Counted from the first letter of the stretch, positions 1 through 7,311 are shown. The stretch is 10,030 nt of DNA from an uncultured Prevotella sp. (GCA_905373605.1 CAJPTO010000102.1:1-10030); one strand, 5' to 3'. Translations and numbers: made by a program. Notes: generated from the letters alone by a model not told the origin.

Positions 1-51
1 AAGAGTAAGCGAAAGATGCCAGATAAAAGCAAAAAGACAGCAAAGAGCTAA
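1..51 (+). CDS. Possible C-terminal end of a truncated upstream gene
   Basis: Frame 1 is open from the window edge to a TAA at 49-51 and encodes KSKRKMPDKSKKTAKS. The peptide is strongly basic, with 7 lysines and 1 arginine in 16 residues. Lysine-rich tails are common at the C-termini of nucleic-acid-binding and ribosome-associated proteins, so a real gene end is plausible. Sixteen codons cannot establish coding, and the region is simply A-rich. No product can be named. Sequence to the left of the window would settle it. Confidence 0.35.
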   Translation, partial: KSKRKMPDKSKKTAKS

Positions 52-136
52 ATAACAAAAAGAAAATGAACTCTTGCGTGGATTTTTTAGAACCAGCCTT
101 AAAAGAGTTTGTACCACATCTATCAGTACAAAGACG

Positions 137-268
137 CTTGTACTGTGGCTACAAGGCTCTTGTAGTGTGGCTACAAGATGCTTGTACTGCCGCTACCAGG
201 CCCTTGTACAGCCGCTACCAAGCTCTTGTACTGTGGCGACAAATGTGTTTACACGTGGCTATCAGCTA
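137..268. repeat. 22-bp tandem repeat array 1 (about 6 units)
   Basis: Six consecutive 22-base units start at 137, 159, 181, 203, 225 and 247. The first five begin cttgta; the sixth is degenerate. Units 1 and 2 contain the palindromic arms cttgta and tacaag separated by 7 bases, and the arms decay in later units. Between units, tacaag-gct-cttgta forms an alternative hairpin with a 3-base loop, so each arm could pair to the left or to the right. There are no unique spacers, so this is not CRISPR. A 22-bp period is close to two helical turns. Function is unknown. A possible remnant lies around 381-403, where cttgtacaca recurs. Confidence 0.85.
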
Positions 269-429
269 TGCCCCCAAGAAAAAAGCAAATGCGCCGGTGT
301 TCAAAGACCATCGTTTTCCTAAAGCATTTTTGTTTGGCCATAGTGCCCAAACACACTGAGCAGCACATCACTCATGCGTGTGCAAAGCCTCTTGTACACA
401 CTTTTTGTAAGTAAAACGCAGCCAATAAC

Positions 430-460
430 TTGCCATTAACATCGAAAAATCGTAACTTTG
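430..460 (+). promoter_or_regulatory. Bacteroidota-type promoter of the EFR1 gene
   Basis: A -33 type TTGC lies at 430-433 and a -7 box TAACTTTG at 453-460, which matches TAnnTTTG exactly. The 19-base spacer fits the known 19-21 range for Bacteroides sigma-ABfr promoters. The expected transcription start lies only a few bases after the box, essentially at the ATG at 465, which implies a leaderless or near-leaderless mRNA. Confidence 0.75.
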
Positions 461-464
461 CCTA

Positions 465-1253
465 ATGATATTCTACTTCTCGGCCACGGGCAACACCCAA
501 TGGGCCGCTCAACAGCTGTCGGAAAAGACGGGCGAACGCCTTGTTTTCATTCCCGATGCCATGAAAGGGCAATGCCATTACACGCTCGCAGCAGGCGAAC
601 GTCTGGGTTTTTGCTTTCCTGTTCATGCTTGGCGGCCTCCTATTTTGGTGCGTCACTTCGTAGAAAGGTTAAGTATCGCCAACGCCGAGGGGCATTATTG
701 CTTCGCCCTTTGCACCGCCGGCGACACCACGGGCGAGAGTATGCGCATCTTTCGCCATGCCTTGGTGCAACGCGCGCTGCACCTTGATGCGGTGTTCTCG
801 CTGCTCATGCCCGAAAGTTATGTGGGATTGCCGTTCATGGATGTAGACACCATCGAGAAAGAAAGGGAGAAAAAAATGCAAGCCAAGATACATTTGGCAA
901 GCATCATCACGAAGATTAACGAAACCGAAAAGGTGGAACAAGAACCCAACGTGGGGCGGTGGCCACGAATAAACAGCCGTATTATCGGCGAGTTCTTTGA
1001 ACGAAAGTTGGTTAACGACAAGCCTTTCAGGGTTGAAACAAACCGCTGTGTGCGGTGTGGAATATGCGCCGACGTGTGTCCAACAGCCGACATAGAGGGC
1101 GGAAAAGGGCAAGAGCCAAGGTGGAAACACAATGGCAGCTGCCTAACTTGCTTCGCTTGCTACCACCATTGCCCCAAACATGCCATCGAGTTTGGCAGAC
1201 AAACCAAGAAGAAAGGGCAATATTGGTATGCCAAGAACCAACTGCAGGGCTAA
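465..1253 (+). CDS. EFR1 family flavodoxin/ferredoxin protein
   Basis: This 262-residue cytoplasmic protein is a probable electron carrier. It begins with a flavodoxin-like FMN phosphate-binding loop, FSATGNT at residues 5-11. It ends with two 4Fe-4S motifs of the CxxCxxCxxxCP type: C195, C198, C201, C205-P206 and C226, C229, C232, C236-P237. A short flavodoxin half joined to a bacterial dicluster ferredoxin is the EFR1 family architecture; the physiological partner of these proteins is generally unknown. The ATG at 465 is favoured because family members start almost directly at the IFYFSATGN strand. It lies only four bases after the -7 promoter box, with no leader. No signal peptide is present. 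The downstream neighbour is a secreted protease with no obvious functional link. Confidence 0.93.
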   Translation: MIFYFSATGNTQWAAQQLSEKTGERLVFIPDAMKGQCHYTLAAGERLGFCFPVHAWRPPILVRHFVERLSIANAEGHYCFALCTAGDTTGESMRIFRHALVQRALHLDAVFSLLMPESYVGLPFMDVDTIEKEREKKMQAKIHLASIITKINETEKVEQEPNVGRWPRINSRIIGEFFERKLVNDKPFRVETNRCVRCGICADVCPTADIEGGKGQEPRWKHNGSCLTCFACYHHCPKHAIEFGRQTKKKGQYWYAKNQLQG

Positions 1254-1258
1254 GAAAT

Positions 1259-1437
1259 GGTTAACACCAAGACAAGGAAGCGGTGAACTTGTCTGCACTG
1301 CAACTGGTCAACTGGTAACAAAATGCAGCCATGCCACTCGTCAATTCGTAACGCGTTAACTTGTCAACAGGTAACAAAAAGCGGCCTTGGCACTCGCCAA
1401 CTCGTTAACTCGTTAACTTGTCAACAGGTAAACTTCT
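1259..1437. repeat. Degenerate 55-57-bp tandem repeat rich in gttaac
   Basis: The gap between the EFR1 and protease genes consists of imperfect tandem units beginning with ggta or ggtta at 1259, 1314, 1370 and 1427, giving spacings of 55, 56 and 57. The second and third units are the most alike: both run from ggtaacaaaa through a cgttaacttgtcaaca-type end. The palindrome gttaac occurs four times (1260, 1355, 1404, 1412), and near-variants such as gtcaact and gtaac fill the rest. No open frame, terminator or matching promoter is visible. This kind of 'stuttering' DNA is seen in Prevotella intergenic regions; its role here is unknown. Confidence 0.7.
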
Positions 1438-1488
1438 GAACTATCCAACAACAACTAATGCCATACACCAATAAAAAATAATTAGAAA

Positions 1489-3345
1489 ATGAAGAAAACA
1501 GTACTTATCCTCCTCACGCTGCTGTGTCATTTGGCAGGCTTTGCCTCCAAAGGATGGCCCTACCCCATCACCGTTAGTCAGCCCGACGGCACCCAACTCA
1601 TCATCCGCATCAACGGCGATGCCGACTTCAACTGGGTTTCCACGCTCGACAACGTGGTGCTCAAGCAAACCTTGGGCGGTTATTTCGTTGCTCACATCAA
1701 TGCCAACGGCACGTTGTCGGCCACGCCAATGTTGGCACACGATGCCGACAAGCGCAGTGCGGCCGAACAAATGCTGTGCAAACGGCAAGACATCAAGGCT
1801 TTTCTGGCTGCCAACACCAAGCCCGAACAGCTCGCCGCCACACGTTCATTGGGCAAGGGAGGCACAGGTTTCTTCCCTCATACAGGCTCTCCGCGCGCCA
1901 TTGTGCTGCTCGTGCAGTTTGCCAACAGGCCTTTTAAAGTGCCGGCACGAAAGGCTTTCGACCAATATCTCAACAGCATGGCCAACAAACACCAAGACTT
2001 TGGCCATGCCGAAAACCGAAACACGGGCAGCGTGAAGAAGTATTTCAGCGACATGAGCGGCGGAAAATTCACCCCGCAATTCGACCTTTACGGGCCGATA
2101 ACCATGCCCAAGGGTGCGGCTTACTATGGCGAGGGAAGCTCGTCGATGGAAAAATACCGCGAATTGGTGAGCGAAGCTTGCACCATGATTGACGATTCGT
2201 TGGACTTTTCTAAATATGATGCCGATGGCGATGGCAATGTAGACCTCGTTTATGTGGTCTATGCCGGCTACGCCGAGAGCGTTTCGAGCGTCGACTCCAC
2301 GCTTTGGCCCAAGGCTTTCTCGCTTGGAACAGACATCAAGAAAGACGGGAAATACGTGCGTTTGGCCGGCATCAGCAACGAGCTTAACGGCCTTCCCAAT
2401 GGCAAATACAATACAACAAGCGGCCTGCTCATCAATGGCGTGGGCTTGTTTTGCCACGAGTTCTCCCATTGCATGGGCTTGCCAGACTTCTACCCCACGG
2501 TTTATCCACAATGGACCACGGCCAACGACGAACGCGACTTCGACGCTTACGACAACCAAGGCATGGAAGACTGGGACATCATGGATGCTGGCATATACCT
2601 TTATAACGGCTATTCGCCCACTGCTTACACCGCCTGGGAACGCGAAAAGATGGGATGGATTACCATCGACACGCTTACCCAAGAGGGGAAAGTGGAACTC
2701 AAGAGCATCGACCAAGGCGGAAAAGCCTACCGTATAATGAACGATGCCAATGCCGACGGTAACGAATACTACATCGTTGAGAACATTCAAAACAAGGGAT
2801 GGAACTACAAATTGCCAGCCGGGGGCATGATGGTGAGCCATGTTGAGTATGAGCCACGGGCGTTTTCGGTGTTTCATGGCGGCAACAACTCGGTGAACAA
2901 CCTAAAGAAACACCCACGAATGACCATCATTCCTGCCGATGGTTATCTGCCTTCTTCTTATCGTAAGGTGTCGAACAACAGCACCCTTACCGCCCCTTAT
3001 ATGAAGCGGAGCGAGTATGAAGCGCAGTTAGAGGGCGACCTTTATCCAGGGAAAAACGTGGTGAAGCAACTTACCGATGCGCAAAACTTGGTGAACCACG
3101 CTCCTTGGACTGGCGGAAAGCTCAACAAACCCATCTATAACATCGCCATGAAAGATGGTATCGTTACCTTCGACTTCCTTAAAGACCAAACGTCTACAGG
3201 TATTATGCAACTTGAAAATGCTGCAGAAAACGGAAAAGAAGAAAAGATTTACACCATCGATGGCCGCTATGTAGGCACAAACATCAATGTGCTGCCCAAG
3301 GGAATATACATAAAAGGCAGGCAAAAGGTGGTGATTAGCAGGTGA
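1489..3345 (+). CDS. Secreted M6 family metalloprotease
   Basis: This is a 618-residue zinc endopeptidase of the immune inhibitor A (M6) family. Residues 1-20 form a signal peptide (MKK, hydrophobic run, then GFAS). Residues 25-125 match the N-terminal propeptide-like region of Bacteroidales M6 enzymes. The catalytic motif HEFSHCMGLPD lies at 323-333: H323 and H327 with D333 as expected zinc ligands and E324 as catalytic base. A calcium-loop-like DADGDGNVD is at 244-252 and WDIMDAG, in the usual Met-turn region, at 362-368. The last 33 residues (IYTIDGRYVG...LPKGIYIKG) resemble the short C-terminal tail common on exported Prevotella proteins and related to type IX secretion signals. It probably degrades extracellular protein for nutrition or virulence. 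No clear promoter is seen upstream; it may be read from the EFR1 promoter through the repeats. It is convergent with the helicase gene. Confidence 0.95.
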   Translation: MKKTVLILLTLLCHLAGFASKGWPYPITVSQPDGTQLIIRINGDADFNWVSTLDNVVLKQTLGGYFVAHINANGTLSATPMLAHDADKRSAAEQMLCKRQDIKAFLAANTKPEQLAATRSLGKGGTGFFPHTGSPRAIVLLVQFANRPFKVPARKAFDQYLNSMANKHQDFGHAENRNTGSVKKYFSDMSGGKFTPQFDLYGPITMPKGAAYYGEGSSSMEKYRELVSEACTMIDDSLDFSKYDADGDGNVDLVYVVYAGYAESVSSVDSTLWPKAFSLGTDIKKDGKYVRLAGISNELNGLPNGKYNTTSGLLINGVGLFCHEFSHCMGLPDFYPTVYPQWTTANDERDFDAYDNQGMEDWDIMDAGIYLYNGYSPTAYTAWEREKMGWITIDTLTQEGKVELKSIDQGGKAYRIMNDANADGNEYYIVENIQNKGWNYKLPAGGMMVSHVEYEPRAFSVFHGGNNSVNNLKKHPRMTIIPADGYLPSSYRKVSNNSTLTAPYMKRSEYEAQLEGDLYPGKNVVKQLTDAQNLVNHAPWTGGKLNKPIYNIAMKDGIVTFDFLKDQTSTGIMQLENAAENGKEEKIYTIDGRYVGTNINVLPKGIYIKGRQKVVISR

Positions 3346-3412
3346 GTTTGCGAGCTTTTTAGTTGGCAAAATTGTGAGTTCTTAGGGTATTTGCTTGTGG
3401 CTTACGCAGCAA

Positions 3413-3588
3413 ACAAGGCTGATTTATGCAATAAACAAGGCTGGTTTATACAGCTAACAAGGCTGATTTATGCAGTAAACAAGGCCGATTTATGCAGTAA
3501 ACAAGGCTGATTTATGCAGTAAACAAGGCTGAATTATGCAATAAACAAGGCAGAATTACCCTGCTAACAAGGCTTGCTATACAAAAAT
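3413..3588. repeat. 22-bp tandem repeat array 2 (7 units plus partial ends)
   Basis: Units of exactly 22 bases start at 3413, 3435, 3457, 3479, 3501, 3523 and 3545, with a degenerate eighth at 3567 and a half-matching unit at 3391-3412. Each begins acaagg, mostly acaaggct, followed in the central units by gatttatgcagtaa. Units 3 and 5 are identical, and unit 4 differs by one base. The array has no spacers. It shares both its period and its acaaggct core with the array at 137-268, although the remainder of the unit differs. It lies just downstream of the protease stop codon. Function is unknown. Confidence 0.9.
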
Positions 3589-3822
3589 AAGGTAAGCGGT
3601 TAGAATAGAATATTAGCGCACCAAAACAAATTAGGCTAACGTTCAATTCCTGTTTCTTCACCACTTTGCCAACCATTTCCCACCAATGCTTCTGGTACCA
3701 AGTGCCTTTTTTAGGAGAACAGAACCACAGCAAACACTTCATCTCTCGAAGTAAACACAGCTAATAGGCATAGTGTTTTGGGCAGTACAATTGGTCTACA
3801 AACGATTTTCACCAACAAACAT

Positions 3823-3900
3823 AAACAATAATGGTGCCTGAACCAATGCAAAATGCTAACTAACGCATATGTTTCGCAGGTTCAGGCACCATTATTGTTT
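3823..3900. terminator. Perfect 22-bp inverted repeat, probable bidirectional terminator
   Basis: The arms at 3823-3844 and 3879-3900 are exact reverse complements. The stem has an A-rich 5' end (aaacaataatgg) and a T-rich 3' end (ccattattgttt), so it reads as stem plus U-tract on both strands. The 34-base loop can extend the pairing: tgc 3847-3849 with gca 3876-3878, and atgc 3853-3856 with gcat 3865-3868. It starts 8 bases beyond the helicase stop codon, between convergent genes, exactly where a two-way terminator would be expected. The loop is long for an intrinsic terminator, so a small palindromic element is an alternative. No target-site duplication is evident. Confidence 0.75.
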
Positions 3901-3908
3901 CTTCAACC

Positions 3909-6383
3909 CTACCCTATCACCTTAAATTTGGCATATTTTAAGAGCAAAGTTTTTGAGCCGGCATGCTTAAAGTTCACAGCCATACGTGCATTTTCGCCCG
4001 TTCCCTCCAAGCTCTCTATCGTGCCAACGCCAAATCGTTCGTGTTCTATTATGCTGCCTTCAGTTATTGCCTTACCGCCATTGTCACGTAATGTGCCAGC
4101 TGCAGTTGGGGAAGATGTCGAATGCGAGATTGCATCAGACACCTTTTTCTTGTTTGCCCCACTGGCAGCAAGCCGCTTTTTAAAGCCATCCGACAGTGGG
4201 TCTACTGCCTTTTCGGGCTTCCTTGGACGTGCGGGATTGGGTATTGGGTCGGCCATAAACTGGCTAGCAACAGGCTTTGAGTTAAGGAAGCGCGAGTTTC
4301 CCCACCGCGTTTCATCAGTTTCGGCCATGCTTCCACCGCCCTCATAGCGTTTGGAAGACATCTCATCAGACAACAATCGGCTTTCGAATCGCGGTTTAGA
4401 AACAAATGGCACGCTGTTTTGAACATTCAAAAGGGCAGGGTCGATGTCGCGAATAAAACGGCTAGGCGTGTCGAACTCCATGCGGCCGAAGCGGAAACGG
4501 TTCTTGGCACAGGTCAAGATGCAATGCCTTTCGGCACGCGTGATGGCCACATAAAGCAGCCGGCGTTCTTCTTCGAGCAGCCTCGGAGAGTCGGTAGAGC
4601 GCGGACTGGGGAAAATGTTTTCTTCCAATCCCACCACAAACACCGTTGGAAACTCCAACCCTTTGGCCGAATGAACGGTCATAAGCACCACTCGGCTCTC
4701 GTCGTCGCCCTCACTATCGAGGTCGGAGAGCAACGAAACCTCCTGCAGATAGTCGTTTAAGAACACCTCGCTCTCGTTTCCCTCTTCGCGCCTGATGTCT
4801 ACAAACTCCTGCAAACCACCCACAAACTCCTGCAAATTCTCTTGTCGCGAAAGGCTGTCGGCATCGCTTGATGAGAAGAGGTCGGCCTGAATGCCGCTCT
4901 CCCTGATGATTTTCATGCCCAGTTCGTAGGCATCGAGCGTGAGCAGTTCGGCCACAAAGCTGTTCACCATGTCGCGAAACTTTTGCAGTTTTGTCCACGT
5001 TCCCTTGTTCAGATCGAGGGAATAGCGTGCAGGATGGGTTAAAATCTGCCAACAACTCACCCCGTTCTCTTGTGCCGCCAGGGTAACTTTGGCCAGCGTG
5101 GTGTTGCCAATACCGCGGGCAGGATAATTCACGATGCGTTTGAATGCCTCTTCATCGTCTACGTTCATCACCAAACGGAAGTAGGCAATGATGTCTTTAA
5201 TCTCCTTACGTTGGTAAAAACTCAGTCCCCCGTAAATGCGATAAGGAATGCTTTGCCTGCGCAGTTCCTCCTCAAACGAGCGGCTTTGCGAGTTTGTTCG
5301 GTACAGAATGGCGAAGTCACTGTATTGTCCCTGCTCCTCATCCATGATGTTTTTGATGTCGTTGCACACAACTAGCGCCTCTTCCTTATCCGAATAAACC
5401 GGTTTGAGCGTCAGTTTCTCGCCCTTATCGTTTTGGCTGAACACCTCTTTCTTAATTTGCCGCTGGTTATGGCTGATAAGACTGTTGGCCGCCTTGACGA
5501 TATTCTGCGTAGAGCGATAGTTTTGTTCCAGCTTAAAGAGGCGTGTTTCGGGGAATTGCTGCTGAAAGTCCAAGATATTGTCGATGTCGGCTCCCCGAAA
5601 CCCGTAAATGCTCTGTGCATCATCGCCCACAACGCAGATGCGTCGGTGGTCCTTGGTGAGCAAAGTCACGATAAGCTGCTGTACATGGTTGGTATCTTGG
5701 TACTCATCAACAAGAACATAACGGAAACGCTCCGCATATTCCTTCCTAACATCCTCGTGTTCGCTGAATAGCTGGTAGGTAAGCACCAGCAAGTCGTCGA
5801 AGTCCATCGCGTTAGCCAGTCGGCAACGTTGCACATATGCAGCATACACCTTGTAAATGTTGGGCATTCGCTCCCGCGCATCGCGCTCCATAAGCTCGGC
5901 ATTGGCGGCATACCCGTTGGGAAGAATGAAGTGGTTCTTGGCCATTGAGATGCGTGCATGCACCGTGGCTGGCTTATACACCTTGTCGTCTAGCTGCATT
6001 TCCTTGCAGATAGTCTTGATAAGCGAACGCGAATCCGTTTCGTCGTAGATGGTAAAGTTGGACGAGAAGCCAATCTTTGGGGCTTCAACGCGCAGAATTC
6101 GTGAGAAGATGGAGTGGAACGTGCCCATGAAAAGCCGCTTAGACCGTTCATGTCCAACAAGTTCTCCAATGCGGTTTTTCATCTCATTGGCCGCCTTGTT
6201 GGTGAAAGTGAGAGCCAGAATGTTCCAAGGCTTCAGGCCTTGTTGCAGCAGAAAGGCAATCTTAAAGGTAAGAACACGCGTCTTACCCGAGCCGGCACCG
6301 GCAATAACCAGCTGCGGCCCATCGGTATATACCACTGCTTCGCGTTGACTTTCGTTCAGTTTGTCTAGCAAATTCTCCATCAT
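3909..6383 (-). CDS. pcrA: PcrA/UvrD family ATP-dependent DNA helicase
   Basis: This 824-residue superfamily 1A 3'-5' DNA helicase acts in nucleotide excision and mismatch repair, replication restart and clearing of stalled RNA polymerase. All helicase motifs are intact: Walker A AGAGSGKT 28-35, motif Ia LALTFTNKAANEM 56-68, motif II DEYQD 226-230, motif III GDDAQSIYGFRGAD 253-266, motif IV QNYRST 287-292, motif V TVHSAKGLEF 569-578 and motif VI RRLLYVAITRAER 607-619. A low-complexity linker (about 650-775) joins a C-terminal Tudor-like module (about 776-824, GVGTIESLEG...), the PcrA region that contacts RNA polymerase. Two ATGs in tandem (6383 and 6380) make the exact start ambiguous by one codon. 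It starts 29 bases after the mtgA stop with no promoter box in between, so the two are probably co-transcribed. UvrD is an equally valid family name. Confidence 0.97.
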   Translation of the reverse strand: MMENLLDKLNESQREAVVYTDGPQLVIAGAGSGKTRVLTFKIAFLLQQGLKPWNILALTFTNKAANEMKNRIGELVGHERSKRLFMGTFHSIFSRILRVEAPKIGFSSNFTIYDETDSRSLIKTICKEMQLDDKVYKPATVHARISMAKNHFILPNGYAANAELMERDARERMPNIYKVYAAYVQRCRLANAMDFDDLLVLTYQLFSEHEDVRKEYAERFRYVLVDEYQDTNHVQQLIVTLLTKDHRRICVVGDDAQSIYGFRGADIDNILDFQQQFPETRLFKLEQNYRSTQNIVKAANSLISHNQRQIKKEVFSQNDKGEKLTLKPVYSDKEEALVVCNDIKNIMDEEQGQYSDFAILYRTNSQSRSFEEELRRQSIPYRIYGGLSFYQRKEIKDIIAYFRLVMNVDDEEAFKRIVNYPARGIGNTTLAKVTLAAQENGVSCWQILTHPARYSLDLNKGTWTKLQKFRDMVNSFVAELLTLDAYELGMKIIRESGIQADLFSSSDADSLSRQENLQEFVGGLQEFVDIRREEGNESEVFLNDYLQEVSLLSDLDSEGDDESRVVLMTVHSAKGLEFPTVFVVGLEENIFPSPRSTDSPRLLEEERRLLYVAITRAERHCILTCAKNRFRFGRMEFDTPSRFIRDIDPALLNVQNSVPFVSKPRFESRLLSDEMSSKRYEGGGSMAETDETRWGNSRFLNSKPVASQFMADPIPNPARPRKPEKAVDPLSDGFKKRLAASGANKKKVSDAISHSTSSPTAAGTLRDNGGKAITEGSIIEHERFGVGTIESLEGTGENARMAVNFKHAGSKTLLLKYAKFKVIG

Positions 6384-6412
6384 CCGTTTGTTTTGTGCAG
6401 AGCCATCTCCAC

Positions 6413-7150
6413 TTATTTCTTCTTCCGATACACGCCTCCGCTGGCCGTATTGGGGTTATAGTCTTCTCCTTCCTTGGGGAATGCGGGCATGTAGCGCATA
6501 TTCTTCATTATCTGTTGTTGCCTTTTGAGCATGTAAGCCGAGGGATACTTGGAACTGAACTTACGTGGGTTGGGCAATGTTGCGGCAATGAGCGCGCATT
6601 GTGCGCGAGTGAGGTTCGAAGCCGTAGTTCCGAAGTTGTGTTCTGCCACAGCTTCCGCGCCATAAATGCCATCGCCCATCTCTATTGAGTTGAGATACAC
6701 CTCCATGATGCGTTGCTTACTCCACATCAGCTCGATGAGAGCCGTGAAATACATTTCAAATCCCTTCCTTATCCACGAACGTCCCGGCCACAGAAACACG
6801 TTCTTGGCCGTTTGTTGGCTTATCGTGCTGGCGCCAAGCTTCTTTCCGCCGCGCATGTTCTGCTTTGCGGCATGCTGAATGGCGTTGAAGTCGAAGCCGT
6901 GGTGCAAAAGAAACCGCTGGTCTTCGCTTCCCATCACCGCTACTGGTAGGTGGCGCGAAATCTCATCCAGCGAAACCCAGTGGTGACGCATGGTAAGACT
7001 CTTGCCATCGAGCAGTTGTTCGCCACAACGAATGAACATCAGCGGTGTGAAAAAGACGGGTACAAAACGCAACACCACCACAGCAAGGATGGTGGAACTG
7101 AAAAACAAGGCGGCCGTCCACCGCAATATCTTCAATATTTTTTTCTTCAT
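6413..7150 (-). CDS. mtgA: Monofunctional biosynthetic peptidoglycan transglycosylase
   Basis: This GT51 glycosyltransferase polymerises lipid II into glycan strands at the inner membrane and has no transpeptidase domain. From the chosen ATG it has 245 residues, normal for MtgA. Residues 1-6 are basic and 12-40 form one membrane anchor. Catalytic motif SEDQRFLLHHGFD is at 75-87, with E76 the expected catalytic glutamate. GASTISQQTAKN (106-117) and KQRIMEVYLNSIEMGDGIYG (145-164) are the other GT51 signatures. An in-frame ATG at 7282 would add 44 residues, but that stretch runs through the intergenic hairpin and precedes the natural membrane anchor, so the ATG at 7150 (MKKKILKIL) is preferred. 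No minus-strand TAnnTTTG box lies between it and the OmpA-like gene, so read-through from that gene is likely. Confidence 0.96.
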   Translation of the reverse strand: MKKKILKILRWTAALFFSSTILAVVVLRFVPVFFTPLMFIRCGEQLLDGKSLTMRHHWVSLDEISRHLPVAVMGSEDQRFLLHHGFDFNAIQHAAKQNMRGGKKLGASTISQQTAKNVFLWPGRSWIRKGFEMYFTALIELMWSKQRIMEVYLNSIEMGDGIYGAEAVAEHNFGTTASNLTRAQCALIAATLPNPRKFSSKYPSAYMLKRQQQIMKNMRYMPAFPKEGEDYNPNTASGGVYRKKK

Positions 7151-7154
7151 GAGG

Positions 7155-7185
7155 TTGTCTAGAAGCGTTAGGGGATTTACTTTTG
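7155..7185 (+). promoter_or_regulatory. Promoter-like sequence on the strand opposite mtgA
   Basis: On the plus strand TTG at 7155-7157 is followed after 20 bases by TACTTTTG at 7178-7185, an exact TAnnTTTG match with canonical spacing. No plus-strand gene follows. A transcript from here would start near 7189, pass the hairpin at 7251-7311 and run antisense to the 3' end of the OmpA-like gene. Such short matches can occur by chance, so this is tentative. Confidence 0.3.
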
Positions 7186-7250
7186 GCTGTAAGCCATAAG
7201 TCCCAATTGGCGCATTGACCAAGCACAAATCGCCCCAAGTAAAGCCGAAA

Positions 7251-7311
7251 GGCACGAAAGAAAAGATGCCCTGCCAATACATGTTGGCCCTTGTAGCTTC
7301 TCTTTCGTGCC
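7251..7311 (-). terminator. Composite hairpin between the OmpA-like gene and mtgA
   Basis: The arms at 7251-7265 (ggcacgaaagaaaag) and 7297-7311 (cttctctttcgtgcc) pair at 14 of 15 positions. Inside the loop a second hairpin forms from gccaa 7273-7277 and ttggc 7284-7288. On the minus strand it begins 32 bases after the OmpA-like stop and the stem is followed by tttcggcttta, a weak U-rich tract. It could terminate or attenuate OmpA-like transcripts, setting a lower level for mtgA and the helicase, or it could be a processing site. Confidence 0.55.

Larger units (their letters stand above)
52..464. other. Noncoding region upstream of the EFR1 gene
   Basis: This stretch of about 410 bases has no convincing gene. 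Short plus-strand frames open in all three registers (for example 66-359 and 178-414), but their peptides only reread the 22-bp repeat at 137-268: its period is not a multiple of three, so each register cycles through the same words. The region holds that tandem array, a possible degenerate extra copy near 381-403, and the EFR1 promoter at 430-460. Confidence 0.7.
3346..3908. other. Convergent intergenic region
   Basis: This 563-base gap lies between the protease (plus) and the helicase (minus). It holds the second 22-bp array (3413-3588), about 230 bases with no recognised feature, and the large inverted repeat at 3823-3900. A minus-strand frame at 3742-3512 could encode 76 residues, but its C-terminal third reads through the tandem array, it has no promoter box, and I recognise nothing in it. 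I do not call it a gene. Confidence 0.65.

Noticed and set aside
137..268. CRISPR-like short repeats
   Set aside because: Units are directly adjacent with no unique spacers and are degenerate, and no cas genes are present; the same applies to 3413-3588.
66..414. Overlapping small plus-strand frames (97, 82 and 78 codons)
   Set aside because: They translate the 22-bp array in three registers, giving the same repeated peptide words; no promoter or recognisable domain supports them.
1846..2877. 343-codon frame antisense to the M6 protease
   Set aside because: It lies wholly inside a gene with clear catalytic motifs on the other strand; its length follows from codon bias and it matches no family I recognise.
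3512..3742. 76-codon minus-strand frame in the convergent gap
   Set aside because: Its C-terminal third is the tandem array read in reverse, there is no promoter box, and no domain is recognisable. Conservation in other genomes could revive it.
7151..7282. 44-residue N-terminal extension of MtgA
   Set aside because: It reads through the intergenic hairpin and precedes the normal basic start and membrane anchor; the resulting length would exceed the family norm.
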